Positions 32,769-43,686 of a stretch of DNA of 64,000 nucleotides are shown here, one piece after another. Under the pieces are notes generated by a model, which saw only the letters and a program-made list of their open reading frames with translations, was not told the origin of the DNA and made no database searches. The stretch is from NCBI GenBank assembly GCA_007570785.1, contig ML660211.1, forward strand, positions 3,003,940 through 3,067,939, read 5' to 3'. Both the position numbers and the translations under genes were made by a program. The stretch comes from Antilocapra americana (lineage: Eukaryota; Chordata; Mammalia; Artiodactyla; Antilocapridae). Positions within the stretch are counted from its first letter, which is position 1. The number at the start of each line of letters is the position of its first letter.

Positions 32769-34086
32769 CCTCAGTTCAGTTCAGTTCAGTTCAGTTCGGT
32801 TCAGTTCAGTTCAGTTGCTCAGTCATGTCCAGCTCTTTGTGACCCCTTGAAACACAGCATGCCAGGCCTCCCTGTCCATTACCAGCTCCTGGAGTCTACC
32901 CAAACACATGTCCATTGAGTTGGTGATGCCATCCAGCCATCTCATCCTTTGTCGTTCCCTTCTCCTCCTGCCCCCTATCCTTCCCAGTGTCAGGGTCTTT
33001 TCCAATGAGTCAGCTCTTCACATGAGATAGCCAAAGTGTTAAAGTTTCAGCTTCAACATCAGTCTTTCCCAATGAACACCAGAACTGATCTCCTTTAGGA
33101 TGGACTGGTTGGATCTCCTTGCAGTCCAAGGAACTCTCAAGAGTCTTCTCCAACACCACAGTTCAAAAGCATCAATTCTTTGGCACTCAGCCTTTTTCAC
33201 TGTCCAACTCTCACATCCATACATAACTACTGGAAAAACCATAGCCTTGACTAGATGGACCTTTGTTGGCAAAGTAATGTCTCTGTTTTTCAATATGCTA
33301 TCCAGGTTGGCCATAACTTTCCTTCCAAGGAGTAGGCGTCTTTTGATTTCATGGCTGTAATCACCATCTGCAGTGATTTTGGAGCCCCCCAAAATAAAGT
33401 CTGACACTGTTTTCACTGTTTCCCCATCTATTTCCCATGAAGCAGTGGGACCAGATACCATGATCCTAGTTTTCTGAATGTTGAGCCTTAAGCCAACTTT
33501 TTCACTCTCCTCTTTCACTTTCAGCAAGAGGATTTTTAGTTCCTCTGCACTTTCTGCCATAAGGGTGGTGTCATCTGCATATCTGAGTTTATTGATATTT
33601 CTCCTGGCAATCTTGATTCCAGCCTGTGCTTCTTTCAGCCCAGCGTTTCTCATGATGTACTCTGCATATAAGTTAAATAAGCAGGGTGACAATATATAGC
33701 CTTGACGTACTCCTTTTCCTGTTTGGAACCAGTCTGTTATTCCATGTCCAGTTCTAACTGTTGCTTCCTGACCTGCATACAGGTTTCTCAAGAGACAGAT
33801 CAGATGGTCTGGTATTCCCATCTCTTTCAGAATTTTCCACAGTTTATTGTGATCCACACAGTCAAAGGCTTTGGCACAGTCAATAAAGCAGAAGTAGATG
33901 TTTTTCTGGAACTCTCTTGCTTTTTCGATAATCCAGCAGATGTTGGCAATTTCATCTCTGGTTACTCTGCCTTTTCTAAATCTGGCTTGAACATCTGGAA
34001 GTTCACAGTTCATGTATTGCTGAAGTCTGGTTTGGAGAATTTTGAGCATTACTTTACTAGCATGTGTAATGAGTGCAATTGTATAA
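32769..34086 (-). mobile_element. BovB LINE, 5'-truncated, long open RT frame
   Basis: A 1.3-kb copy inserted in the old L1, with a perfect 10-bp duplication TTCTACTCTG (32759-32768 and 34087-34096). The 3' tail is an expanded (GTTCA)n run of about ten units at 32770-32818. Truncation falls in the RT domain, just upstream of THASKVMLKIL. Confidence 0.96.
32823..34086 (-). pseudogene. BovB reverse transcriptase, RT and C-terminal part
   Basis: Open from the truncation point through codons for MLKILQTRLQQYMNCELPDV, CFIDCAKAFDCVDHNKLWKI (RT motif A, Asp present), VRQGYILSPCLFNLYAEYIM, the intact catalytic box YADD (33570-33581), FILGGSKITADGD, VMYGCESWTVKKAE and WRRLLRVPWTARRSNQSI. A single stop (33039-33041, TAA in place of a glutamine codon) interrupts the frame; the remaining C-terminus [12 protein letters not shown]...GVTKSW continues in the same frame to 32823. 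The endonuclease domain is missing, so the copy is not autonomous. The longest uninterrupted piece is 336 codons, the longest in this window. Confidence 0.93.
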
Positions 34087-34185
34087 TTCTACTCTGTATA
34101 CTTTTTTAATTATTATTATTTCTTGTCTTATTGCAATGACTAGAAACTCTGTGGTGGTTAGTTTTGTTTGTTTTTTTCCCTCCCA

Positions 34186-35650
34186 ACTCAAACCTAAGTT
34201 TTTAAGTCTCAGTCTAACTGACTGTTTTAGAACAAAGAAAATAGTCTTGTATGGGTTTCCCACTAACACTTCTTTATGGCCAGCAATTAATGAAAGCAGT
34301 TTGATATGTAAAGAGGAAAGAATTTGCCGTTTCTTTCATTCATACCCACTTGAAGGACCAAACAAAATATTTTAAGATATATATGGCTAGTCTTTTAGGT
34401 AACAGGAAATGCTGTTGAGGCTAGTTACTTAACTTTGGTGAAATTACACAGTAATCTGCTAGAATATGAGGCAAGGACCTCATTTGCTCTCTCTCCCATT
34501 ACATCTCTGTTGCTTAGAATAATGCTTGGCACAAATGCCAATTGAATAAATATTTGTTGACCGAAGAAAATTATTACTAGGGTCCCTGAGTTTAATTTCA
34601 TTCAGAAAGAATGGGTAGGGGTATCTAAAATATAAACATTATTATAACATAATTTTGTAAACAAGGTACTGCGGTAGATAAGTCATTCTTGAAGCACCTC
34701 CACGATCACGCAGGCAGAAAGAGAGTAACATATATTCTTTCTGTTCATTATATTTTGAAGCTGCAAAAAATGTCTTAAAACATGAGAGGGCATGAGTGTA
34801 AAAAATTGATAATCCCTAGACCAATTATGTAAGGGTTTCATTGAGGCGCAAGCTTAGCTGATAAGATAAACTAAAAAAGCTGAGAACTAAAGGTCAAACT
34901 GTTTAGGCAGAAATAGTCCCAAAGAAGCAGGTACCAGGAGGCCTTTGAACAGAACGCCATAGAGATATGAGAAATTGAAAAGGATGGAGATAAAAGTACT
35001 TACTGCCTTGAAGTAAGTAGAATGAATGCATGCGTAAAAAGAAGGATAGCAAGGTGGGAGAAATTTTTGAACTGTGTTTAATCTGCTGTTTTATTTGTTG
35101 TTGACATGGCAGTATGTAAGAATGCTTTAGTATACTTAAATATAGTGCTTTATAATGATTCAAGTTATTTTGTTTATATAGATTTGTTATGTTAATGAAA
35201 TGTAGGCTGTATTGCCACATGATGTTTTTTTGTCTGTTCTACAGACTCTTCGCTCACATTAAATAAAGTTGATAAAATGAACTGTAATTAAAACAATAGA
35301 TGTCTATGTTTAATGACTCTCTCCAAAATGTTGACAGTTCTTCAAGCCTGATTATGGGTAAATGGATATTTGTTGTACTTTTAACTTTTGTGTATTTACA
35401 GAAGTTTTCAAAATATTTAAAAATGATTCCCTTCAAGTCTTTCAATCACTTATGCTACAGCTATTTAGGGAGCACCTATTCTGTGACTTACTGGCACTCA
35501 TAAAAGAAAGAACAGAAGAAAGTCAAGATTCTAGGCCTGGGCAACTGTGTGAGTCCATTATTCAAAATGGAGAATACTAGACAAATAACATTTTCTTGTG
35601 GGGAAGTGATGTCATAGAAACCAAGATCAGTTTTGACATGTCATGTATCA
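34186..35650. other. Mostly unique DNA, no gene seen
   Basis: Contains the L2 end listed separately. Otherwise no family is recognised; the minus-strand 105-codon frame (34903-35220) has no recognisable domain. Confidence 0.5.
34440..34566 (+). repeat. L2 LINE 3' end
   Basis: Blocks 'ggcaaggacctcatttgctc', 'gaataatgcttggcacaaat' and 'aattgaataaatatttgttg' match the L2 3' terminus. Confidence 0.7.
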
Positions 35651-35654
35651 GGTT

Positions 35655-36033
35655 GAGCATCGAAAAATTGAGACTTTCAAATTGTGATGCTGGAAAAGAC
35701 TCTTGAGAATGCCTTGGACTTCAAGGAGATCAAACTAGTCCTAAAGGAAATCAACCCTTAGTATTTATTGGAAGGACTGGTGCTGAAGTTCTAATACTTT
35801 GGCCACCTGATGCAAAGAGCTGACTCATTGGAAAAGACCCTGTGTTATGAAAAATTGAAGGCAAAAGAAGAGGACAGCAGAGGATGAGATGGCTAGGTAG
35901 CATCACTGACTCAGTGGATATGAATCTGAGCAAACTCTTGGATATAGTGAAGGACAGGGAAGCCTGGCATGCTGCAGTCCATGGAGTTGCAAAGAGTCGG
36001 ACACAATTTAGTGACTGAACAACAGCAACAAAT
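35655..36033 (+). mobile_element. BovB LINE, 3' fragment
   Basis: Covers the last third of the C-terminal coding region to the tail (GTGACTGAACAACAGC), with small deletions. TCAGGTT at 35648-35654 and 36035-36041 may be its duplication. Confidence 0.88.
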
Positions 36034-36041
36034 TTCAGGTT

Positions 36042-37812
36042 TTTATTTAAGTATCCAGTTAAAAATATCCCTGTAAACTGGCCTAGGAGAGGTCAGGGAA
36101 AGTCATAAACTTGGGAAATGTCAGCCTATAGATGGTGTTTAAGCCCCAGAGGTTGGTATTGATGTACCAACAGAGTGAGTGCAGAAATAAAGAAAAAGAG
36201 ATCCCAGAAGTCTGGATTCACCATTTATAGTTAGCCCAAAGTGGTGTATCTAGAACTAGAGACTGAAAGGCAGTTGCCAAAGCATTTAGAAGAAATAGGA
36301 TGAGGAGTGAGGAATATGTTTTCAAGAAGTGAGCAACTGTGTCACAGTCTGTTGAAGAATTGAGAAAAATAAAAGCTGAAAACTTTTCATTGGATTTGGC
36401 AGCATGGATGTTTCTAGTGGCTCTCATTGGGAGAAACATTAGAGCGGTGGGGATGGATGATGTTGGAATCGATTCAGGTATAACAGGAAGGGGAGCAGTG
36501 CAAACAACTGCTTTCCCAGAGTGCTTTCAGGAAGTTCCAGAGACAAGGGGAACCAGGATCAGGTATGGGAGCTATTACAATCGTCATTCACAGTTTTATA
36601 AACAAGTAGATTAACTCTGACTATAAAAAAAGCACTGAGACAAATTAACTCACGTGCTGACATGTCACAAAGTGATATATGCACATGCACGCTAATTCTA
36701 TTGCCTTTCTGTTGGTGTGCCCCATCTCCCCCTACAAACCCCACATTATCCCAAAAAGTCATATTTCATTTGGCTCTGGAAACGAATGAATTACCAATAG
36801 GTGAATATTGTTAGATACGGCTATCACATGGCAACACTTGGTGCTTCTGATGGGTTATACAGACTATCATTTCTTTTGTGCTCCTCTTAACTTTATAATC
36901 TCTCCTTATATTGACCCTTATTCTGAATGGCACTTTTTATTTATACATACTTGTCTCTTGCTACAAAAGTACGTGGGAAGATTAAGTGGGATATTTCTGG
37001 GACATAAAGACCCTTAATATTTGAATCCTCTCCTAAAATGGTTGTCTGCCTGCAATTTAAGACTTGGAAGGGATATATGTACAGAGGGAAAAGCTATACA
37101 AAGGGATGTGTTATTTATTGACTGTTTTTGTTCCATAGGCCCTAACGCAGTTTTCTGTTGAGCTCAGGGTTAGAAAGTGGGCCTAAGGCTTACAGCTAAA
37201 ATAGATCAAGCATTATCTTTTATGCTTTCTCTCTATTTCCTCACCTATATCTCAGCTTCTGTATCTTCCAATTCTGATTAGGAAGAAAGAGTCTGAGAAC
37301 ATCACATCAAAGGAAAAACAGAAAGAAGACACAAGCAGAAGAGTCTTGTGTAGGTGTTTTAATACTAGAAGATTCTTAAAAATATATCTAGCAGGAGTCC
37401 TTAAACTCTCTGAAGCCCAGGGCTAACTTCTTCCCTTTCTGGAGATGGTGGGTGGCGGCTGGGAAGGAACTGGGTGCTTTCTCTCAGCAGTGCCATCGTA
37501 AAACGGGGAAGCACTCAACAAAGACCAAATCCTCATTATATCCCCAAAAGAATGGAACTTTCTCTTCTACTGCTTATAATTTCAGCAGATTAATAATCAT
37601 GTACTGGTATACTTTGTTTTTTTGAACTTCACTCTATAATAGAGATTTGTAAAAATAGCTGCATTTTTTTCTTATACAAACTGAAGATTTTGGGCAACCC
37701 TGCACCTAGTAAGTCAATCAGCACCATTTTTACCAACAAGTTTGTTCATTTTCAGTCTCACATTTTATTTCTTGCAATATTTCCGACTTTTCTGTTAGTT
37801 ATTAGATTTGTT
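36042..37812. other. Unique DNA, no gene seen
   Basis: No repeat or coding region is recognised; plus-strand frame 36339-36614 (91 codons) is unassigned. Confidence 0.5.
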
Positions 37813-37822
37813 ATTGTTTGTG

Positions 37823-38097
37823 CTGCTGCTGCTGTGTTGCTTCAGTCATGTCTGACTCCATGCGACCCCATAAACGGCAGCCCATCAGGCTCCGCCGTCC
37901 CTGGGATTCTCTAGGCAAGAACACTGGAGTGGGTTGCCATTTCCTTCTTCTCCAATGAATGAAAGTGAAAAGTGAAAGTGAAGTCATTCAGTCGTGTCCG
38001 ACTCTTAGCCACCTCATGGACTGCAGCCGACCAGGCTCCTCTGTCCATGGGGTTTTCCAGGCAAGAGTACTGGAATTGGTTGCCACTTCCTTCTTCA
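37823..38097 (-). mobile_element. Bov-A2 SINE (dimeric)
   Basis: Two Bov-A units joined by GAAAGTGAAAAGTGAAAGTG, reversed, with a perfect 10-bp duplication ATTGTTTGTG (37813-37822 and 38098-38107). Little diverged. Confidence 0.97.
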
Positions 38098-38107
38098 ATT
38101 GTTTGTG

Positions 38108-39165
38108 AGTAGTGGCCTTTGATGTTACTATTATAATTATTTTGGCATTATATAGCAATAAAGTATTCTTTACAGTATGTACTTTTTCTAGACATAATGT
38201 TATTGCACACTTAATAGAGTATAATATCGTATAAACATAACTTTCATCTGAACTGGGAAATGAAAACATTCATGTGACTCACTTATTGCAATATTTGTTT
38301 TACAGCAGTCTGAAATAACCAGGAGTGTCTCCAAGGTCTGTCTGTTCATATTTTTAATTGATTAAAATTTCAAAAAATTTTACCAATTATTATTTTCTTT
38401 ATATAAAGATGCCCTATAATAATATTTTTTTAGAAATACAAGGGTATCATTTCAGAAATATATACTGTTATCAAGATTCTATGTCAGCACTTTCAACTTG
38501 TTCTATTCATGAATGTTTTATCAGTACTGGAAAATTGGTGTTCCATTGTTCTTATTAAGGGGTGTTCTCAGCAAAAATGTGAGATAAAGTCTAGAGATAG
38601 AATAAAAAAATCTTAGCTTTCTTAAGTCTTTGGTAAATTTCATTATCAGTAATATCTACTTTTTATAAGTAGCTAATAGATTATTATTTTGATGCTATAA
38701 TTAAAATTTTGGTTTTAATATATCTTTTAAATGCTATGAAATGTTAATATTAAAATGACTATTTTGAGGATGTTTAGATGTATTTATAAATAACAATTTC
38801 AAATTTAAATTTATACCAGCATTAACAATAACATAATTTAAATCTCAGTGTTATGTTTTTTCTAATGGTTCTAGCCACTTTGCCAAATAAAAAGAATTAT
38901 ATATGTGTTTATGACTTGACCACAGATGTTTAGTTTGCACGTTGGCAAATGTGGATATTTATAAATATTTTCAGTTTGTATTTTGATGTAAAATACTATT
39001 CCTTCGTTAGCATGTTGGATATATGTGTATAAGCCAAATATTGGAAATATATATATATGTATATATGTATTTAAGATACATATACACACCCACATATATT
39101 ATTTAGCTCCCTGGTTTGCAAATTATTAAAAGATGTTTTTATCTATATTGATAGATAAAATAGAC
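38108..39165. other. Unique AT-rich DNA
   Basis: Nothing recognised; short TA/TG-rich runs near 39045-39095. Confidence 0.5.
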
Positions 39166-39169
39166 TTTA

Positions 39170-39930
39170 AGTTTTATTCTTATGGTGTCTTTGATTAGTT
39201 CTGATCTTGATATAAATGCAGCATGAGTTAAGGAATGTTCCATTTTTTCCTGTTGATTGGAAGAGTTTGTGTAATATTGGAACAATCTGTTCTGTGAAAA
39301 TTTTGTATATGTAGTCTGAAAGCCATCTGTGCCTGATGTTTTCCCTGGGGGAACGTTTAAACCAGTTCTTTATTTGCATAGGTTCCTAATAATAGCTTTT
39401 ACATCTTTGTGTACCTGTAGTAATGACCTGTCCATCAGTCCTCTTATTAGTTATGCTTACCTTCTTTTTTGTTCCTCTTTGTAAATGGCAGGAAAGAAGT
39501 ATTATTTAATAAATGACAAAATCAATATTGAGTCAAAGACATATGGCCTCAGAAGAAGAGTAAATAGGTCAGGCTGGGTGTCTGCATTATATCCCTTGGT
39601 ATCAGGCCCACTTTGGGTAATTTAAATGACATCCACAAAGTTTCCAAATATTACTAGTGTGTATTTTCAGACACAAACCAGCACATTTCTGTTACTTACA
39701 TAGGGAGAGCCTGGCATCCAAGTTGGTAGGTTGGTACCATGCAAACCTTTAATGTTTTTAATGTGTTTCTAATAATTTTTATCCTTTTTTCTGCTCTGAC
39801 TGGAGGCTTATTTAGAAGTGTGTTGTTTATTCTCCAAACTTTGGTTACTTCTAGCTGTTTTTCTGTTATTGATCTGTTTTATTTCCACTTTGACCTTAGA
39901 ACACATTCTTTATGATTTAAATATTTATCC
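39170..39930 (-). repeat. L1M LINE ORF2 fragments
   Basis: Plus-strand text reads as the antisense of L1 ORF2 ('gcatgagttaaggaatgttc', 'gaaagccatctgtgcctgat', later 'tatttagaagtgtgttgttt' and 'tgttattgatctgttttatt'). It is interrupted and strongly diverged, with non-L1-like sequence near 39480-39740. Confidence 0.65.
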
Positions 39931-39934
39931 AAAC

Positions 39935-40815
39935 TTTTATTATATCCTATTTATTACTTATGTATTGCTTTGTAATGAATTACTCCAAAACTTGATAGTT
40001 AACACATTTTTTCACAGCTTCTCTGGGTCAGGAATCTATGCATGGTTTTGCTGGGTGCTCTGGCTCAGCCTTTCTTCCAAGGCTGCAGTTCTTTTAAGGC
40101 CTAACTGTGAAATCTTAGGCAAGTATTCTAAAATTTCTGAGTATAAATTTCATAATCTTTAATTTTATTAATCAAATATTATCACATATAATCAAATTAG
40201 ACACTACATAATCATCAGTATGTTGTACAGTTAAATAATATACCACAGTTATCATTCATTGAGTGCAAATTATAATAGGGTTAATAAGCTTATTCTGAAA
40301 TGAAGATGAATAGCAGAGGTAAATGCATGTTAGTTTCAGTCTGACTTATTTATAGATGTATATTTAATTCTGAGAAATTTCTAAAGTATCCTGCATTCAG
40401 AAAATCTGAATGCTTATTCTCAACATTAATTTGATTTCCTATCTTCCAAATTTCTGTGCTTTCTGCCATATATAGTAATAAATGGAGCTTGACTATAAGT
40501 TATGAGAAAACAATTATTTCCTAGATAGCCAGTGTGTTTATTTTTATTTCAGGAATTTTTCTATTAAATTTTAGTAAATTATTAAAATTCATGACACAAT
40601 AAAGACATAAGATTTACTGTGTGAAAACTTAAACTGGAGTTCTGTCTCTTCTATTTATAAAATATATTTTACAAAAGATGTATTTCTACTTTCCTGGGCA
40701 ACTATTTATCAGTGGTAAAATAGGGATTGTGATGATTGTGAATAACAACTAAACTTGCTTCAGAGAGTTGCTATGAGAATCATTTGAGTTAATAAACTTG
40801 AAGAGTGGTTTGCAG
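39935..40815. other. Unique DNA with an old repeat piece
   Basis: Near 39955-40095 the order 'tgctttgtaatgaattactc', 'cttctctgggtcaggaatct' and 'gctgggtgctctggctcagc' matches a common old mammalian repeat that I do not name. The rest is unassigned AT-rich DNA. Confidence 0.5.
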
Positions 40816-40817
40816 AT

Positions 40818-41348
40818 CTGTTGTGGAAAAAAAGCTATGACCAACCTAAACAGCGTATTAAATACTCGAGACATAACTTTGCCAACAATGGTCCATCTAG
40901 TCAAAACTATGGTTTTTCCAGCAGTCATATATGGATGTGAGAGTTGGACTGTAAAGAAAGCTGCACACTGAAGAACTGATCCTTTTGAACTCTGGTCTTG
41001 GAGAAGACTCTTGAAAGTCCCTTGGACTGCAAGAAAATCCAACCAGTACATCTTAGAGTAAATGACTCCTGAATATTCATTGGAAGGACTGATGCTGAAG
41101 ATGCAACTCCAATATTTTGGCCACCTGATGCAAAGAACTGACTCATTGGCAAAGACCCTGATGCTGGAAAAGATTGAAGGCAGGAAGAGAAGGGGACAAC
41201 AGAGGATGAGGTGGTTGGATGGCATAACCGACTCAATGGACATGAGTTTGAACATGCTCTGGAGTTTGTGATGGACATAGAAGCCTGGCGTCCATGGTGT
41301 TGCAAAAAGTGGGACACAACTGAGTGACTGAACTGAGATGAATTGAAA
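40818..41348 (+). mobile_element. BovB LINE, 5'-truncated
   Basis: Covers the C-terminal coding region from 'aaaagctatgaccaacctaa' to the tail 'gagtgactgaactgagatga'. The long minus-strand frames here (40749-41357 and 40925-41377) are antisense shadows. It is tail-to-tail with the next BovB. Confidence 0.92.
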
Positions 41349-41405
41349 ACAATACATACATTATTGTTAGTAAGCAAAAGATAATTTATGACACCAGTAT
41401 ATCTA

Positions 41406-42688
41406 ACAGTTCAGTTCAGTTCAGTTGCTCAGTTGTGTCTGACTCTTTGTGACCCCATGGACTGCAGCACACAAGGCCTCCCAGTCCATTACCAATTCCT
41501 GGAGTTTACCCAAACTCATGTCCACTGAGTCGGTGATAACATCCAACCATCTCATCCTCCATCATCCCCTTCTCATCCTGCCTTCAATCTTTCCCAGCAT
41601 CAAGGTCTTTTTAAATGAGTCAGCTCTTCACATCAGATGGCCAAAGTATTGGAGTTTTAGCTTCAGCATCAGTCCTTCCAATGAACAGCCAGGACTGATC
41701 TCCTTTAGGATGGACTGGTAGGGTCGCCTTGCAGTCCAAGTGACTCTCAAGAGTCTTCTCCAACACCACAGTTCAATGGCATCAATTCTTTGGTGCTCAG
41801 CTTTCTTTGTAGTCCAACTCTCACATCCATACATGACTACTGGAAAAATGAGAGCCTTGATTAGATGGACCTTTGTTGAAAAAGTAATGTCTCTGCTTTT
41901 TAATATGCTGTCTAGGTTGGTCATAACTTTCATTCCAAGGAGCAAGCGTCTTTTAATTTCATGGCTGCAATCACCATCTGCAGTGATTTTGGAGCCCAAG
42001 AAAATAAAGTCTGATACTGTTTTCTCTGTTTCCTCATCTATTTGCCATGAAGTGATGGGACCAGATGCCGTGATCTTAATTTTCTGAATTTGGAGTTTTA
42101 AGCCAACTTTTTCACTCTCCTCTTTCACTTTCATCAAAAGGCTCTTTAGTTCTTCACTTTCTGCCATAAGGGTGGTATCAACAGCATATCTGAGGTTACT
42201 GATATTTCTCCTAGCATCTTGATTCTAGCTTGTGCTTCCTCCAGCCCAGCGTTTCTCATGATGTACTGCGCATGTAAGTTAAGTGAGCAGGTTGACAAAA
42301 TACAGCCTTGACATACTCCTTTCCCTATTTGGAACCAGTCTGTTGTTCCATGTCCAGTTCTAATTGTTGCTTCCTGACCTGCATACAGATTTCTCAGGAG
42401 GCAGGTCAGGTGGTCTGGTATTCCCATCCCTTTCAGAATTTTCCACAGTTTATTGTGATCCACACAGTCAAAGTCTTTGGTATCGTCGATAAAGCAGAAA
42501 TAGATGTTTTTCTGGAACACTCTTGCTTTTTCAATGATCCAGCAGATGTTGGCTATTTGATCTCTGGTCCCTCTGCCTTTTCTAAATCTGCCTTGAACAT
42601 CTGGAAGTTCACGGCTCACATATTGCTGATGCCTGGCTTGGAGAATTTTGAGCATTACCTTGCTAAAGTGTGAGATCAGTGCAATGGC
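41406..42688 (-). mobile_element. BovB LINE, 3' (non-inverted) part of a 5'-inverted copy
   Basis: 3' tail (AGTTCAGTTCAGTTCAG) at the left; runs through the C-terminus and RT domain up to the antisense of THFSKVMLKIL near 42660. The catalytic box reads YAVD (42177-42188) instead of YADD, and frameshifts split it (41628-42167 and 42146-42955). At about 42683 it meets the inverted part through a shared GCAAT. Confidence 0.93.
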
Positions 42689-43677
42689 AAACCACTCCAG
42701 TAGTCTTGCCTTGAGAACCCCATGAACAGTATGAAAAGGCAAAAAGATAGGACACTGAAAGATGAACTCCCTAGGTCGGTAGGTGCCCAATATACTACTT
42801 GAGATCAGTGGAGAAATAACTCCAGAAAAAATGAAGGGATGAAGCCAAAGCAAAAACAACACCCAGTTGTGGATGTGACTGGTGATAGAAGCTAAGTCCG
42901 AGGCTGTAAAGAGCAATATTGCATAGAAACCTGAAATGTTAGGTCCATGAATCAAAGCAAACTGGAAGTGGTCAAACTGGAGATCGAAAGAGCAACCATC
43001 GACCTTCTAGGAATCAGCAAACTAAGATGGACTGGAATGGGTGAATTTAACTCAGATGACCATTATATCTACTACTGTGGGCAGAAATCCATTAGAAAAA
43101 ATGGTGCCATCATAGTCAACAAAAGAGTCCATAATACCATACTTAGATTTAATCTCAAAAATGACAGAATGATCTCTGTTCGTTTCCAAGGCAAATCATT
43201 CAATATCACAGTAATCCAAGTCTATGCCCTGACCAGTAATGCTGAAGAAGCTGAAGTTGAACGGTTCTATGAAGACCTACAGAACCTTTTAGAACTAACA
43301 CCCAAAACAATGTCCTTTTCATTATAGGGGACTGGAATGCAAAATTAGGAAGTCAAGAAACACCTGGAGTAACAGGCTAGTTTGGCCTTGGAGTATGCAA
43401 TGAAGCAGGGCAAAGGCTAATAGCGTTTTGCCAAGAGAATGCACTGGTCATAGCAAACACCCTCTTCCAACAACATAAGAGAAGACTCTACACTTGGGCA
43501 TCACCAAATGGCCAACACTGAAATCAGATTGATTATGTTCTTTGTAGCCAAAGATGGAGACGCTCTCTACAGTCAGCAAAAACAAGACTGGGAGGTGACT
43601 GTGGCTCAGATCATGAACTCGTTATTGCCAAATTCAGACTTAAATTAAAGAAAGTGGGGAAACCACTAGACCATTCT
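42683..43677 (+). mobile_element. BovB LINE, inverted 5' part of the same copy
   Basis: Plus-oriented 5' part: end of the 5'UTR ('atggcaaaccactccagtag'), then endonuclease codons (MNQSKLEVVKLEIERATIDL, GEFNSDDHYIYYCGQ, VIQVYALTSNAEEAEVERFY, GDWNAKLG, SDHELVIAKF) up to LKKVGKPLDHS. Together with the 3' part it is bounded by GTATATCTA (41397-41405) and GTGTATCTA (43678-43686), 8 of 9, so both parts can be one insertion. Stops occur near 43327 and 43380. Confidence 0.88.
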
Positions 43678-43686
43678 GTGTATCTA

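Larger units (their letters stand above)
29595..34185 (-). mobile_element. Old L1 (L1M-type), 3'UTR and ORF2 part, host to four later insertions
   Basis: Pieces of one reversed L1 lie in consistent order: 3'UTR (29595-29975, 'cctatttatccattctccta'), continuing 30173-30383 and 30596-31000, ORF2 3' part 31030-31731 ('gttccattgataaaatgtct', 'acaccagtactacactggct'), 32491-32758, and 34097-34185 ('tcttgtcttattgcaatgac'). The gaps between pieces are exactly the later insertions: SINE 29988, SINE 30390, SPRR4 retrocopy 31743 and BovB 32769. No long ORF2 frame survives. Confidence 0.82.

Noticed and set aside
32770..32818. (GTTCA)n run as a CRISPR-like or satellite array
   Set aside because: It is the simple tail of a BovB element; no spacers, single short motif.
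33039..34049. 336-codon open frame as a host gene
   Set aside because: It is BovB reverse transcriptase, truncated at the 5' end and bounded by a target duplication; no promoter or exon structure is seen.
40749..41357. 202-codon minus-strand open frame
   Set aside because: Antisense of a plus-oriented BovB; the antisense of this coding region is often open by chance.
42146..42955. 269-codon minus-strand open frame looking like a fusion of a hydrophobic N-terminus to a reverse transcriptase
   Set aside because: It crosses the head-to-head BovB junction: the N-terminal 90 codons are the antisense of the BovB 5'UTR and endonuclease start, the rest is BovB RT. It is an artefact of the inversion.
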